Positions 12,223 through 26,454 of a stretch of DNA of 64,000 nucleotides are shown here, piece by piece. A program made the translations under genes and the position numbers. Below the pieces are notes generated by a model, which was not told where the DNA came from, did no database searches, and saw nothing but the letters and a program-made list of their open reading frames with translations. Positions within the stretch are counted from its first letter, which is position 1; the number at the start of each line of letters is the position of its first letter. This DNA is from Ifrita kowaldi (taxonomy: Eukaryota > Chordata > Aves > Passeriformes > Cinclosomatidae), in contig VZRS01001447.1 of NCBI GenBank assembly GCA_013398055.1, positions 894,266 through 958,265 on the forward strand. The letters are read 5' to 3'.

Positions 12223-15200
12223 GTTAGACTCACTGCTTTTTCTTGCTCTTCCCCAGCTTGCTATTTTCTTTGTTATTGTAACTGCTCCTTTTACTTCTGA
12301 TGTGTCTGATGTTTTCATTACATCAAAAATCTTTTACTTCATGGTAAATTCAGGATTTTTTTTGTTCAAAACTTGATTTCTCATTAATTTGGTAATTAAT
12401 TATCAAGAGTTTATACTTTTCTCTTAGGTAGAGTATGCAAATGATGTGTTGTACTAACAAGACATCTTCTCTTTCATAAAAGGCACAGTTACTAAAGGGA
12501 ACATCTTGAAAGTCAAGTCCCCTGGAAGATTATTCTGTTTGACACTACTAAAAGGCAAAAGTCCCAGTTAAAATAAAATGACAGTTGTTTATATAAGCAG
12601 ATCCTAGTTACTTTAATTTTTGCTTTTGGCAGGATCCTAGAAGTTTAATCTTTCTTAAATCCCACAGTAATGTCTGCTGGCTATAGGGATTTAGTTACCA
12701 TGAAAAAATATTCAGCCACTACCTAACCTAAATACAGCTATACACTAGGGCAGTGTTACCCAAGATAGTTTCACTTGAGTGAAATGGGAAGATTGTTCTC
12801 AATTACTAATTCAGTTAGAAGATTGAGGAACATGAGATACGTATAAATCTAATTTCTTTAGCATAGCAATTTAAGAAAGACATTAGGTCTTTGAAGCTGA
12901 AAAATCTTATTTGTATTGCCTGATGTAGGTCAGTCATTGCAGAACAATTTGCTCATTTACCTTTTTTAGGGAAACCAGTTTTTTAAGAACAAAACAGAAT
13001 GCATTCATAATATGGATACAAGAGTGAAAATGGTTTGCCATATGGGAAGGGACTATCCCAGTGTGCACTAAAGAAGATTTCACTACAATTGCAGTTACAC
13101 ACCTTCAACTTATTCTTGAAAGAAGGTATTAGAAAGTTTCAGTGGGCTGTGATTTCTGGGGCTGCTGGGCCGCCTGGTGAGTGCAGCTTTAGGATGGAGA
13201 GCGCAAAGTCATTCTCTGACTAGTGCTATTCAAGCTAACTCCAATACCCATGGTCATAACCAGCACCAATGGTCAAAAGGATATTTCTGCACACTTCAGT
13301 GAGGTTCCTTTAAAGCTCTGACCTGTTAGTTTGAAAATTTATTTTGACTACAGAGTTAGCTGAAATAAGGTAAGCGTTCTTTTACAAGGGACAGCTTAAA
13401 GCTGTATTTGATGTTACTTTTTCTTTAAGCCCTTTAGCATCACCAGGCCTTAACAACCTTTCCTATTCTCTTGGTCTTGTGATTCAATACAGATCCATCA
13501 ATTTAAGAAAAGCAGTGCTATGACTCTTTTGTGTTGGCTGGTGATAAAATTCACTTTCTTTTTTTGCTGGAAATCAAGGTGGACTGTATCTCCACTTCTA
13601 GTTCACACAACCCAAACAAAATATTTCTTTGAGACCCTTAAAGATTGCATGTGCATTTCACTTCTGTGTTTTATTTCTGCTAGAACAATTTTTGTGTTTT
13701 GAAAAATGATTGAAATGTAAAATCTAGCTTCAGGTATAGCTTCACATATTTTTAAACTATGAATATAAGTTTATATTGGACTTAAAAATATTATATCAGA
13801 ATAAAACATGAAATTAAAAAATCTAAATATTTCTGGAAAGATAGTAACCTTACTGGTGAGAAATTTCACTACTGACAAACCCTTATTTTTTCAACTAAAG
13901 GTTTCAGTTAAAAAGAATCAATCAGATCCAACACAATCAGAATATCCAATCATTCAACAACAACTGCATGTGGCCAAGCCACATTTGCACAATTCTGTTA
14001 GCAATCAAAGCAGCTGGTCTGTATGCAGCTACATTACACTGAGATCATGTATCACCACCAAACAAGCATTTTATTAGTTTAACATAAAGAAGGGTGACAT
14101 CAGAAAAAAATAAATGGCTGCAAAATGTTTGACAGTGACCCTCTGTGAACAGCACTTTAATCTCAGAATGATTTAAACCACTCCCTTACTATTACAATGC
14201 TAAGAATTTTTACTCTTGGAGGAGTCCTTTTTCAGATAAGGTATAACACTCCTGTACTCAGCCCTCGTGATAACTGAAGAATCCTTGATAACACATCTTT
14301 TTATTAAAAAGTCAGAAAAAATAGAGAAAAATTATTTGAAAGCAAAGCAGTGGTTACTTATAACTGTCTTCTAGAATGAGTAGGTGTAGTATACAGAAAA
14401 AAGTAGATGTTGTTATGTGTGGAACACATGGTATGTTTTACAAAAGCAGTGATTTCAGCCACATCCAGAAGAAAATAATGCTTGGATCAAAACATTAAGC
14501 ACTTTATAGATACTGATTAAGTTTTTTCACATTTTTCCATGATCTAGCAGTGAGTAAAGAGGCCCGTAAATATCTCTTTGCTCCAAATGAGTGTATTTTA
14601 ATCATTTTAGTGAGCTCTGACATAAGGCAGTACAGAAGTAAAAAGAAAATATGTTCCACAGAAAGTTCTATAACAAGAGCTCATATGCTGTGTCAGAAAA
14701 GATGTAGATGGTGCTGACATTTTTTTTGGTAATGTAAGAGAAAAGGGGAAAGTGTATGGAGGTTAAATGGAATCAATAAAACACACTAAGCTATTTCTTG
14801 CACATTAAAAATTGAATCTTACTCATCTTAAAATGCTTTTTGGGTTATTGGATATAGATCTCCTGACAGCTGCAGATGTAGTCACAGCAGTATTAGAAAA
14901 ACAGAGATTTTTTTTTTCTTCCAAAGTTCAAGACCTGAGCACTGCCTAAAAAGGGAGATATGCCTTCTAGCACTGAACTTTTGATATTTTTCTGACTTAA
15001 ATGCATACCATCACTTGGAGTTCAAAGCATGGATTCAGTAACCCAAGGAAAAAAAATAATTTCAACTGCGATTACATAACAATGAACAACACAACATAAA
15101 TTTACCTGGGAAACCCTGAAAATACCTGACTGCCGTTTTGTTTTCTTTTCCATTTGGGGTGAGAATAGACCAGGGAAATAGAATGATGTTATTCACCATT

Positions 15201-16789
15201 GTCTGAAACATTTCAAAGTCAGCAAACATTTCTGATATGTGTAAAAGTGGAGATCTGCAGCAGGTAGAAACATGAATGGCTTCAACAACAATATTATTTT
15301 GTTTCATGCTGAGATAATGCCTGTCTACCCAGGAATCCAGACAAACTCTTTCATTTAGATGCCTGCTGAAGTCAGAGGTGTTTTCTGTCTTGGTGGCAGC
15401 CTGGACCTCAGAACATACTACGGAAGATCGAAAGCCACCCTACGTTTCAGTGAACACCAGCTCTGCTACGATTGCAGCTGTACAGCTGCTTTCACCCAGC
15501 CACAGTGCAGGTTACTGGATTTGTTCTGTCTTTGCTTTCACCAGATCACTTTCCAGGCAGACCGAATCCCTGACCTGGTGCCAGCCACCTGAAGACTACA
15601 GCTGGCATGGAGAAAGCATCAGCTCTCCTGTTTTCAGAGGTGGGCACATGGTTGTTGAATTGATAGGTCTGCATAAGAAGAATCTAAAAAGTAAATGTTT
15701 CTGAAAATGAAGATTTGAGAAGATGCCAAGGGACCAGAGATAGACCTCTTCTTTCAAGAAAAAAAGTCAGATGAAGGACTGCTATGTCTCACTGCAGACA
15801 CCAAGTATTTCTATGGAACAGAAAGGTTATCAAAATTTTAATACTCTTTACTCACCCTGACTCCCCAAAAACTTAGGTATGGGGAAGGATATTACAGGAT
15901 AATGATGACACAAAATAATCACATGGTTAAAATCTCTTAAACATATGATCATCTTACGGCTTTGAAACAAATGTCACATTATATCTACAAATCCTCCCAA
16001 ACTCAGAAAATTTTTTCCTTGGTCAGCCTAAAAGAAATATATTCTTTGATGGTTTTAAATTAAGCTTACAAAACCTGATGCTTTGAAAGTGGAAAAAACC
16101 CCAAGGCATTCTTTCTAGTGGTAACTGAAGGAAAATTTCACAACAGCGATGTGCTGTTCAGCCTCCCTTCTGGGCATGAAAATATTATTGAGAAGACACA
16201 AAAGAGTGCAGTCTATTCTCTCAAAAGTACTAGACCCAGTATTATCCTTTATTTTTTGTGGGTACAAATACCTTCCTTCAGAAGACATCAGTGAGAAAAG
16301 TTTGCAAGTAACCTGATATCAAATGGAATCCTTATCTTACATAAGAAATATTCTCATCATGGATTAGAGTCAGATTCTGGTCTCACTGGGGTCAGTGAGA
16401 TTTTTATTGCTGATTTCATGTGAACTAGTTAAAACTTAAAAATTTGCTAAGAAATATGCTTGACATTTGACACAACAGGAACTTCAAGGAACCTTTAGCA
16501 TGAAGCAAACAGAGCTTGACTTCCAGCTGGACCATTGACCCTGCTGGCCACATCCACAGTTATAATTAGGTTCCTTTTAGCTTGTTTGGCAATATAATGG
16601 TATAATGGGCCTTTGAAGTCTGTATTTCCTTCCTGCGCTTCTGTCCAAGTCAGTAAAGACTCATGACTCTGCTCCAGCCTGGTTTCTCACACCAAGCCAC
16701 TGCCTATGTGCCACACACTCTGGTTGCCAGCATCCATTCAGCTGAGGCCCCAGGGCCCTGGATGTGGCAGACAAAAGCTGGCTGAGAGC
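12223..16789. other. non-coding stretch, nothing firmly recognised
   Basis: Mostly AT-rich. A GC-richer part at 15,359-15,704 holds two overlapping plus-strand open frames of 77 and 108 codons without a recognisable domain. Their mutual overlap argues for composition, not coding. No transposon family is recognised. Confidence 0.55.
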
Positions 16790-16885
16790 CACTGGCTCTG
16801 CGTTCCTGCCACAGCTTCTTTAATCTACTCTGGGGATGGGCAAATCACCTCTCTTTGCCTCAGCTTCCTGACAAGTTAAAGCAAT
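16790..16885 (+). repeat. probable ancient MIR-type SINE fragment
   Basis: The stretch matches the MIR SINE consensus as I remember it, especially the part around GGGCAAATCACCTCTCTTTG and the following GCCTCAGCTTCCTGA. The MIR consensus reads about GGGCAAGTCACTTAACCTCT, then GCCTCAGTTTCCTCA. Upstream, CTGGCTCTG...CTGCCAC fits the preceding part of the element with gaps. MIR elements spread early in amniote or earlier history, so a copy readable by eye in a bird is unusually well preserved. An alignment is needed to separate MIR from other CORE-SINEs. Confidence 0.5.
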
Positions 16886-18621
16886 ATCCCGGTGTGTGCA
16901 GTAGGCCATGGAAATATGAGTCGTGGGGAGTGAGGTGTTCTGCATTAGCACCTTGGAAGTGGACTCCAGGTTCAGTCACAGGCCCTAGCCAGCTATGTAT
17001 TGCATGAAAAAGTCAGTAAAAACATCTTCTGGCCTCAGAAATATTGTACCCTGAAGAGTATAACCTGATCACCTAATTTGTTCTCACATTGCAGGGCATC
17101 TAACAACAAATGCTAGGTTTGCAAGGAATTTTTCTTGTTTGTTATCTCTCTGCTCTTGGTTATTGTCTTATTATCTGCTTACCTATGACTTTGTTATTCA
17201 TGATTATTTGGCTTTTTATCTCAAGTGTACTTAAACACCAAAAAAAGGTAGGAGATACTTATTTTCTCAGGTGAGAAGCACTGGAAGCTAAAGTAGCCTT
17301 GATATATTTTGTTGAAATCTCTTCTACTTCTGTGTATAGATGTGTAAAAAGATATGTATATGATTACGAATAACTTTTATTTGCACAATTTTGGTGAGAC
17401 AGAAATAAACGTCTCTGGTCTTCACATGGCCTTCATATTTGTATTTTCCTATACCTAACAGTTACAAATGTGTACAGCATCTTATTAAAATGTGAATAAG
17501 TTTTCTCAATACCAGTATAGTTACATATATTTTTTTTCTTATTGCAAAATGATGCAATACTGTACAATATGGTATTGAAAACATATGAAATGGAGTTATA
17601 TTCCATCTCCATACTTTTGTACTACAGAGTTAGTCTTTCCAATGATCCTAGGATTTGATAGTAATTTAAGGGAGTCTTAAATTAATTAAAAAAATAGACA
17701 AGCTATAAACAGAAGGTTTAAAAAAATTCCAGTTATTTTCTAATTGTTTTTGACAAATTAAACAAAAAAACACTGTAGCCTTAATGAGTTCCTAGAACAT
17801 GGTTATTTTGAATCATAGCAGGGTGTTTGCCTTAGAATATATTCTTATTAGGTTCCTATCTTATTACATCCCTGATGTTAAAAGAACACTACAAAATTTC
17901 AAGTTGCTGAAATAATGAGATTTAAGTCTTTAGAGTTAAAAATGTAAGTGCTTTTCTGGACCAAGGTCACCATGCTTAACACTAAACCACATTTGCCAAG
18001 ACTTCCTTCTGCCAAAACACAGCATGGTAAAAACCAAAAACCTTTGGTTTGGCAAAGAGAAATTAAAAAAAATTATTGAGAAGAAAATTAATTTCTAGTA
18101 AAAGTATGCCACTGGGCATAGATTAGGCTGGGGAGTAGGTTTTACTCTGTTGCTAGAAAATGCAGGTTTTGATTAGTTTTCTCATAGGCTTGAAACAAAG
18201 ATTTTGTCCTGGGTCATTCTGAATTACAAAAAGTATGGACTTTCAGTGTAGAATTTCTAGTGTGAACTCTTAGTTTGAAATAAGTACCCTTCCTAGTAGG
18301 GTGTGGAGCTCTCTCCCCCTTCCATGCTTTTCTTGGATTCATTCTGTGTTGATACCAAAAGAGATGAATTTTCTGTGTGTGACATGGAAATAATCTCAGT
18401 GCAGATTTATCCAGCAATTTGTAAAGCTTAGGCCTCAGTGAGTACAGGAATTCTGATAGACAAACTTCCAATGAAACCTTGCAATAACACGATAAGTTAA
18501 ATATTATGACACTTAAAATATTTTATTTTAAAACCTTTGTTGTTCATTTTATTATTTAATATCACTATTTTATTGTTTACTAAGAAACTGATTTTCTTCA
18601 GCCTTTTTTCTTTGTTTACAG
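16886..18621. other. non-coding stretch, nothing recognised
   Basis: AT-rich sequence with no open frame of note and no recognisable repeat. A poly-T run lies near 17,530. Confidence 0.6.
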
Positions 18622-18677
18622 TGATGGAAAGAGAGCTGTATGAAGAAGGCAAAGGAGATCACTGAGTGATTCCACAG
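18622..18677 (+). other. candidate 56-nt non-coding exon
   Basis: A strong 3' splice site (long T/C tract ending TTTGTTTACAG at 18,621) and a good donor (CCACAG|GTGCGT) bracket 56 bases. The body is purine-rich (AAGAGAG, GAAGAAGG, AAAGGAG), typical of exonic splicing enhancers. All three frames contain a stop, and the only ATG (18,624) gives 13 codons. If used, this is therefore a 5'-UTR or long non-coding RNA exon. No other exon of the same transcript could be assigned. It is the best-looking splice pair I noticed in the left 58 kb. Confidence 0.3.
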
Positions 18678-19010
18678 GTGCGTCTAAAGTATATGTGGGA
18701 CTTTGTAAAGCGTTTGGAAACAATTTCAGATAAACAGATTTAAAGTCAGAAAATAGAGGACAAGTACAAATTATCTTTAGCATATCAGACCATAAAATCT
18801 TCTGCAAGTTGTTTTCTTTGGAGGTCTATTGTTCAAGCCTGAAAAATTTCAGTTAAAATGTATTGGATGTCACTTCATTTCCCTATCCTCAGAGCAGGCA
18901 TATCTGGTGACAAGAATGCCAGTCTCACTGGCAGTGAATAAGATAAGGGAAGTTTGCTGTTCATTAAAAACATTGAAAAAGATCGATTTAATCTATTTTG
19001 AATGTAAAAC

Positions 19011-19098
19011 ACATTAAAAATACAAAGAAAAAAAAAAACAACAAACCAAAACCACAAAAAATCAAAAAGCAAACCAACCAAACCAAACCAAGAACATT
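19011..19098 (+). repeat. A/C-rich low-complexity tract
   Basis: A-rich sequence grading into repeated CAAAC and CCAAA units. It could be a degenerated poly(A) tail or a simple-sequence tract. No retroposon body is recognised upstream. Confidence 0.7.
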
Positions 19099-20710
19099 TT
19101 TTACAAACCAGAAAAACACTTTCAAGTATCTCCAATTTTAGCTTATTTCTTGTTGAGATGGTTTCACAAGTCAAGAAAATATTTCAGTAAAAACCTATCA
19201 GTCTCCTTACACAATTCAAGATTCAGAGTGTACTATGGTTCAAATGACTTAGCTGAACCAATTTAAAAGTTTCGCAGAAGACAGCCTGGAAGCTGCAGAT
19301 TTGCAGATCTTATCTTTCTCTTCCTGTGTGATTTCTAGCTGGCCACTGATAGCTTTGAGCCATAGAACCTAATGAAGATATTTAGAACCTATTTTACGCA
19401 GTTATTTTTTTAGAAGAAGCTGGCATTTAGCAATCACAAGCAGCAACAAAACAATATTGTGGCTTGACACTCATGGTTGTAACGATGTGGTAGGAAGTGG
19501 GTGTCACGTTCCCTTGGTGAGAAATAGAGAATAAATGAGACACTCTGAATCACCAATGAATCACTAATAGAGTTCTGCGTCTGGTTTTTTGGCTTGTATT
19601 TCCAGACTCTAAAATTATGAGTTTTAAAATGATGGATGAAGGTGAACACTTCACAGCATTCACAAGTGTGTGGCAAGGGTTAAATTGCCGTTAAACTTCC
19701 TAACACCATGAAAACAGGGAATTTTAACAACCAGCATTTTTTTTTTTCTTTTGGCTAATGTCAGAGTTAACAAGTGTCCAGGTTCTTTGTAGAACAAGAA
19801 AGGATGAGGGTAGAAGGACAACCTCATCATGGCCAGCAGCAAAACCACTAAGTTCAGCAGAGTTCAGAGAGTTCTGGATTTCTCTCAAAAGTTTACAAGA
19901 ACTCACGCTCTTTAAGCACACACTGTACTACATATTGTCCAGGAAAATGAACAACAGTAGTTTTACTGTGAATAAATATATGCATTTTGATAGCCAATAA
20001 AAATAAAGTGATAAACTATGCTAATCTGAGCAACTGGGAGCTCCCTCAAATTTAAGACATGGAGCCACTATTGAAAGTAAGATATATCAGGCTGTTAAAG
20101 GGAACAAGAAAATTGTCTAGTTAGAGTATGTGTATGTATACATACATAGGTTCGTTATCATCAGTATTAGCACTGAAATTATTTTAGACAGAAGTTTCAA
20201 AAGCATTGTCAGGCTTCAGATTGTCAGTTTTGAATGGACAGAATTACATGTATTGAAATACTTACTGTAAAGGTACACATAAAGTTTATTCTGCGTTTAT
20301 TCTGAATTCCTGTAGGAGTTCAGTGAATAGGACTAGGTCCAGGCTCTGGTGCCTTGACACACCAGATGGAACCAGACAGAGACCAGATCACCTCTGTCAG
20401 AAGCTTTACTCTCCACTTGCTTCGTTTATTCTGTTCTATATGACAAACTGCACTCACTGAGCAGGCAGGACCAGGGAGAGCCTGGGCAAGTGTTGGTAAA
20501 GCAAGCGAAGAAATTTATCCTGTGGGTTTGCCATCGGGGCATTTCTAGATGCAAATATGTACATCAGTGTTTGTATATTTATTGACAATTGTATTGGCTG
20601 TAGGTTTGATTTCTGCTATTAAATGTTTGCATTGAATTAGCAATGGTCTAGTGTTATAATCTAGCCAGGTCTCTGTGATGATTGATGCATACATTTCAAC
20701 ACTCCTGAGC

Positions 20711-20747
20711 TTACAGTCCAGTGGAGTTACAGTCCAGTGGAGTTACA
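20711..20747 (+). repeat. 16-bp tandem repeat, 2.3 copies
   Basis: The unit TTACAGTCCAGTGGAG occurs twice in perfect tandem and is followed by the first five bases of a third copy. This is typical of local replication slippage. Confidence 0.9.
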
Positions 20748-23700
20748 ATAAGCAAATGCCGAAGGAAAAAGCCAGTAGGATTGTGTAGGACTATGGCAAA
20801 GTGTCTTTAATCACTTCGATGAAAATGAAGGGTGGCTTTAGAGATTATTATATGAGATTAGGACATTTTATATTCTGTATTGTTTGCATTTCTATTGAGA
20901 GAAATGTCCTCAGAAGAGAAGCACTGTACTGCATGTTGGATTGATCCATATTGTTTTTTAAATCATCTATGAGCTAATAAATGCTTTGTGAAATGTTTGT
21001 CTCTAGTTAAAAGAAAATTAACAAATTCAAAACTGGTTCTGGCCGTCATCAGGGTAGAATAAAGAGTGGGCTTAAATTAATATGTAGACTATTATCTTGG
21101 GAACAACACAACCACTACTTTTTTTTTTTTATTTTTGCGTTTTCTGGTGCATGTTTTAAGTTTTAGAAGCACATTCAGCTGTGGAAGATCTTGTTGGGTC
21201 ACTCCATACCCTCTTCTTTCTAAGTTGAATTAAATCATAAAACTTTGCTTCCAGCAAAAGCTTTCAAAGCAAGGACACAATGTTCTTAACTATTATTCTC
21301 TTCCTGTCTCATGAAATTGTACATACATTCTGCCAACTTGGAAATCAATGTTTTTAAGCAAATCAAAGTTTTTTATGTCTTTAATGGAGCTAAGTAGCTG
21401 CTTCTTCTGTACCTATTACATTGAATAGTGGTCTCTGCAGAGGAGAAAATTGAAACCCAAGTCTTGGAAAATTTTTTTCCCACTTGTAAATATGTACTTG
21501 AATGTTGAGATTGTGCAGTCAAAAGCACAATGTAATCCACATCATACCAGTTCATGGTGTCATCAGTAACAATTAGGAAATTTTAACATAAGAATATAGG
21601 AAACTAGTGGCCCAATTAGACCAAGACTGACTCTAAGCTTGACTTGATACAAGGTTCTTGTCCACTTTGATTTTTGTAGTATCAGACTTTAGAATAAAAC
21701 CTCCATAACCATTTGGAAAACTGAAGCCCATAGTTATTGGTAAAGGGCCTGACATCTCTGTGCTTGAAATTACTGACGTAAATGCAGTTGTGTTGACTCA
21801 AAGGCTGAGTAAGAAAGGCTGTGGTCAACCGACTATATTTCCCCTGGTTCCTAATATATACCACCAGCTATTCAGCATAGCTTTACATTTCTCATAGGCT
21901 TCATCCACTCTATAGATTACATCAGTGCAGCTTCACTGGATGCTTTTCACGGACTGCTGAGTTTAGTTCCCCCAAATGCGGGCAATTCTTCCATGTGCTA
22001 CAGTTACCTACTAAATCTTCACAGAGCAGAACCCTGGTAAAAAAATTAACGACTGTTTATGCTGTAGCCTCTGTCTTTATTTCTATCAGTAGCAGTACCC
22101 TAGATGATCCAAAATATTTGAGGTCTAAGAACTATCTCACATTTACTGCGTCATATTAGAAGGTAGATTTAGGCTTGTCAAAAGAAAGATAGGTCAGTTG
22201 ACCCATGAAAAGATTTATTTTTCTAACATTTTTTCAGTCCCTTATACCCTCAGTAAAAGAGCTAGATTTCTATCCAAAACTAACTGCAGATGATTGTATA
22301 AATTGCCTGTGCATCCAAAGAGATGGAAACCATCTATGGTAAATAGACTGGATTCTCCTCTCCTGGTCCCCAGATATTTCTCCCTCTGTCTAGTGACTAT
22401 AGAGGAAATGAAGGACCTGGGGTAGTGGAATCCCCTCCACCACTGATACATTTACCACAGGTAAGTAAAACTATAACAAGACAGCACTAAACTTCGGATT
22501 TGAGTAAGAAGAGTAATTCCTCACCAAGATAATTGGTGAAACTGCACACAGTGGGAGTGATTGGCACCCTCTATCCCACCATGCTTGCAGTCCATTAACA
22601 TACCGTTGGGTAGCCCATGGTTGCCCCAATCCACACCAAAGTAAAGTTGCACTGACTCCAGATCAATGGTGAGAAAAATTCTGTAAGTTTTGATAAACAT
22701 ACCCAAACATATGTATCCAGTGTCTACGGGTTTTCAAATACAGTAAGTGCTGATACTGAAATTTAAATTTCACAAGTACGAAGTTTCTGCTTTCACAGAC
22801 TAATCTGACCCCTCTCTAAACCAGACATAGTCTCTCCTTTGTGATGTTGTGCAATTATTTTTCTCAATTTTTTGGCTTCCACTTCCTTAGTTAAGGAGAA
22901 AAATAAAAAATATACCTTGGGAGTTTAGGAAGTTATTAAGAAGAGAAACTTATTCAGGAAAGGAACTTCTTGTTTCTCATAGATGCCAGACTCAGACAAA
23001 AGATGTCTCCTTTTATTTTTGTCTTCTCCCTTCCCCATACACACCCCTGCCCTCCTCCCCAGATACAAAATACACTGTGGTTATTTGACTCGTTATATTT
23101 CTCTACAGGAATCATAACTGAACATTGTTATTTTATTTATCTTCTTCAAAAAAAGTCCCATGTCTCAATACACAACCTTTTGCAGACAGATGTTTTTATT
23201 TTACAGTTTCAACCTATACAATTTCACCTGGCCAGCTCCACCCCAGAATTTCATCAGTGTTACAGGTGGAGATCATTTGCTATGACTTCATGGTTATTAT
23301 TCTTTCTCTTTGCAAATTAGAGATAACAGGTAAGCTACTATTGTCCCTGAGGGCAGACCATTTTCTCCTGTACTTGCAATGAGTCAGCAACATGCTGTAA
23401 TGCATGTGATCATCTGAGTGCATGAAATTTCACGAAACCCTATACAGGGTGTTAGCTTGTTTGCTGTGTATTATCTATGTCTTATTGAGGTAGTGCATTC
23501 AGAGAGTCCTTCTGGCTTGAGAAATACTATGATAAAAAAACTCACCTGCAGAAGAGTTTCTTCCTTCTTATTCTTTCTATTTTCCTTCGAAGTTGACGTG
23601 CAAACTTGTAAACTAAGAGTCTTCATCTGAAACCATGGAGTGACGTATTTCACAGAATGATACTTAAATACTCATTATGATGCTGCTTTAATTAGTACAG

Positions 23701-26454
23701 TTAATGACCAGCTGAGAGAGAGACACACAGAATCACCAGCATTGATAAAGTACTGCAAGGCAGCAGTGGCAATACAGATGTTTTCAGGAGAGCCTTCAGA
23801 CTGTGACATGCCAAAGGAAAGAAGCCTGGTGGAATTCTGTCAGTGCTATATTGCACTTGTGACCATTTACTCTCATCTTTTAAATGCTTGATGGTAGTAG
23901 ATTTTGGGGGACAAAGGCTGTTTCACATCACTCGTAATAAAGCAAAGAAGAGGTCGTCTGTCTTATCTTCAGCTTTTTACTATTAACTGAGGGAAAAATG
24001 AAGAAAATAAGTTTAGCCCATACTTTTTGAAGAATGCTTACCTTTTGAAATGATGTGGTGTCTGACACTCCCATATTTCATATACCTGCCATGGGATTTA
24101 TAGCTAATAAACATTAGTATTGTGTGGTAAATGCGGCCCCTGGAGTACACGTACCATAATACCCCACTGCACCTTTGAAAAACGGTAGGGCATGCTGGTA
24201 GCAGTAGGAGGTTAGAGGGAAAGAATAGAGACTGGAGAAGGAGATTCGGCTAGAAGGAGAGCTGTGGTAAGTTATGGATAGGATCCCCAAGAAGTCATCT
24301 GTTGATTATACTGTGCAGATGTTATGTTGCCTGGAATGCAAAAATTGAAAACAAATTACAGGAAAAAAAAAAAAAGAAGAGGAGGAATGACATTTCCTGC
24401 AATCATAGGAAGCAGAATAAGCAGAGTTATTTAGGGCATGAATTAATCTGTGAAAAGGGTTTAGTGTGAAAAGAATTACCTGCATTGACTGTTTGTCACT
24501 GTAGTAAAAGAGCCCAAAGGCAAAAAAATGATGGCAGTAGCTGGTCCCAGCCAACGCCTGCACTCAGCTGCCAGTGGAAACATCCCGGGCTTTGCCAGGA
24601 GCTTCACTGAGAGTCTGAGACTGGTTTGAACAGTGAAATGATAAACTTTAGTTTCTATTAGCTTTCTCTTTAACTACCTGTTTTATTATACCCCAGGTTC
24701 CCTTCTGAGATATGAAAGAAAACAGAGGAACTGGAAAGAAATTTTCTTAAGTTTGAGGGTTTTGGGGATTTGTCATGGTGGAGCATTAATGTCAACTCTT
24801 ATGGAGAGATTGTCATTGATGAAAATTTAGAAACATCTGTAAATAACTTATTCCTATTTTTCTTTTTCTTTTTTTTTTAATTCCTCCTCAAGACAGTGTG
24901 TACTTGTGTCTCTTGGATACATTTGTAAAGCTTGTTGTCTTTTGATATCAGTTCCCATTCTTTATATTTCCCCTTCAGGAAAGAAAACTTCTCTTCAAAT
25001 GAAGAGTCAGTCTTAAAACAACAGGAAAAAAAGAAGCAGGTGGACTACTCATTTTAGATAAAAGGCATTATTCTTGAAAGTAATTTGGGTTGTCTGTTTC
25101 TGTTGGTCATGTCAGGACCTATTTATTTTACCTGCAGGAGCAATCTGACTTCAGTTATTTTCACACTTTTGGCTGAAACTCTATCAAAAGACAAAAGCAC
25201 AGATGTGTCTATTGCAACTTGCACGTCAAACTTCGTAAGAGGCTCAAAAAAGCACTGTGTGGATGTGTTTAGCTTTCAGAAAGCAAATTTTTATCTCTTT
25301 AAGACCAAATATTTCAAATATTAAGAAGAATAGAATTACAAAATTGCTAATGAAAACAAAACACTCATAAACTTCCTCTTAAAGACGATTATTGAGTACT
25401 ACTACTCTGGAAGATTGTAAAGATGTGATATAATTTCTTGGTTCTTATTCCCAAGCAACATAATTTTTTTTCTTTTTTTTGCCTTCAGTGGAAAAATTTT
25501 CCTTTAATGTAAAATACAGACTGTTGCTTTCTCATTGCAATAAAATGTATGTCCTGATCAATGACTTGTTCCAAATAATAGTTGTGTCACTGAGAAACAC
25601 ATTTCTGGGATGTTTTCTTTAGTCGTGTTAGAACTTCCTCTATGCACAGGGTCTCTTGCTTCTCATCAGTCTGGAAACCCTGCAGACAAATTACCTGCCT
25701 TTCATCTTTCTGCTAGAGGGTGGAAGAAAGATTACTAGAGGAAGAAAAAAGCTTAGTAAGAGTTCTTGTGTAATAGAATTGGAATGTGAGACAGAGACAG
25801 ATAACAATTTCAGGAAGACAGACTTTTTAAAAAGCAGAATGGAAAAGGAAGATGAATAGATAAGTTATGCCTTCTTTTATATTTACCTTAAAAGTTTCTA
25901 TTTTATAAAATTCTTTAAGTTTTATTGATAAAAAGTACTATTTATTAAAAGTACTATTGTTACTATTTACGTTCTGGTAGATGAACAAGTCTCAGGGAAT
26001 AATTGTAATTTAGCTGGAGAAGAAGGAAGGGAACATATTAATCTGCTTTTCCTTTCTTTTGAAGTAAATTAGAGAAGCGTGAAATTATGGCACAGGATCT
26101 GGTTCCTCTTCCTCTATACAAGCAGGACTAACCTTCTTATCATTTCATAATAAAGTAGAGCAGAATCTGTCTGAGTGATGCTGAAAAGAAGATCTGATAA
26201 CCTTAAGTTCACTTCATCCATTTCAGGGACTGCCAGACTTTGAATACGACATTCATAGATTAAAAATTTCGGAACTGTCAGATCTTCCCCCTTCTGACCA
26301 ACATTCCAGTATTTGAGAACAATAGCTCACAGTGGCTGTCCTGGAGAGCTGCTTTATCAAAGTCTTGCAGGAAAATCTGAGAAGTATGATATGAAGTTAA
26401 ATCTGATGGAGGTTGATACTGCCAGAGGAAGAGGGTAGTACGGGACTCTTCAAA

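Larger units (their letters stand above)
18678..26454. other. non-coding stretch with simple repeats
   Basis: AT-rich DNA containing an A/C-rich low-complexity tract (about 19,011-19,098), a short 16-bp tandem repeat (20,711-20,747), T runs near 21,119-21,132 and 24,869-24,879 and an A run at 24,363-24,375. Open frames do not exceed about 116 codons and have no recognisable content. At 20,330-20,560 the sequence is GC-richer than its surroundings but is not identified. Confidence 0.6.

Noticed and set aside
15359..15704. Overlapping plus-strand frames of 77 and 108 codons
   Set aside because: They use different phases of the same GC-richer segment, have no recognisable domain and no good splice flanks.
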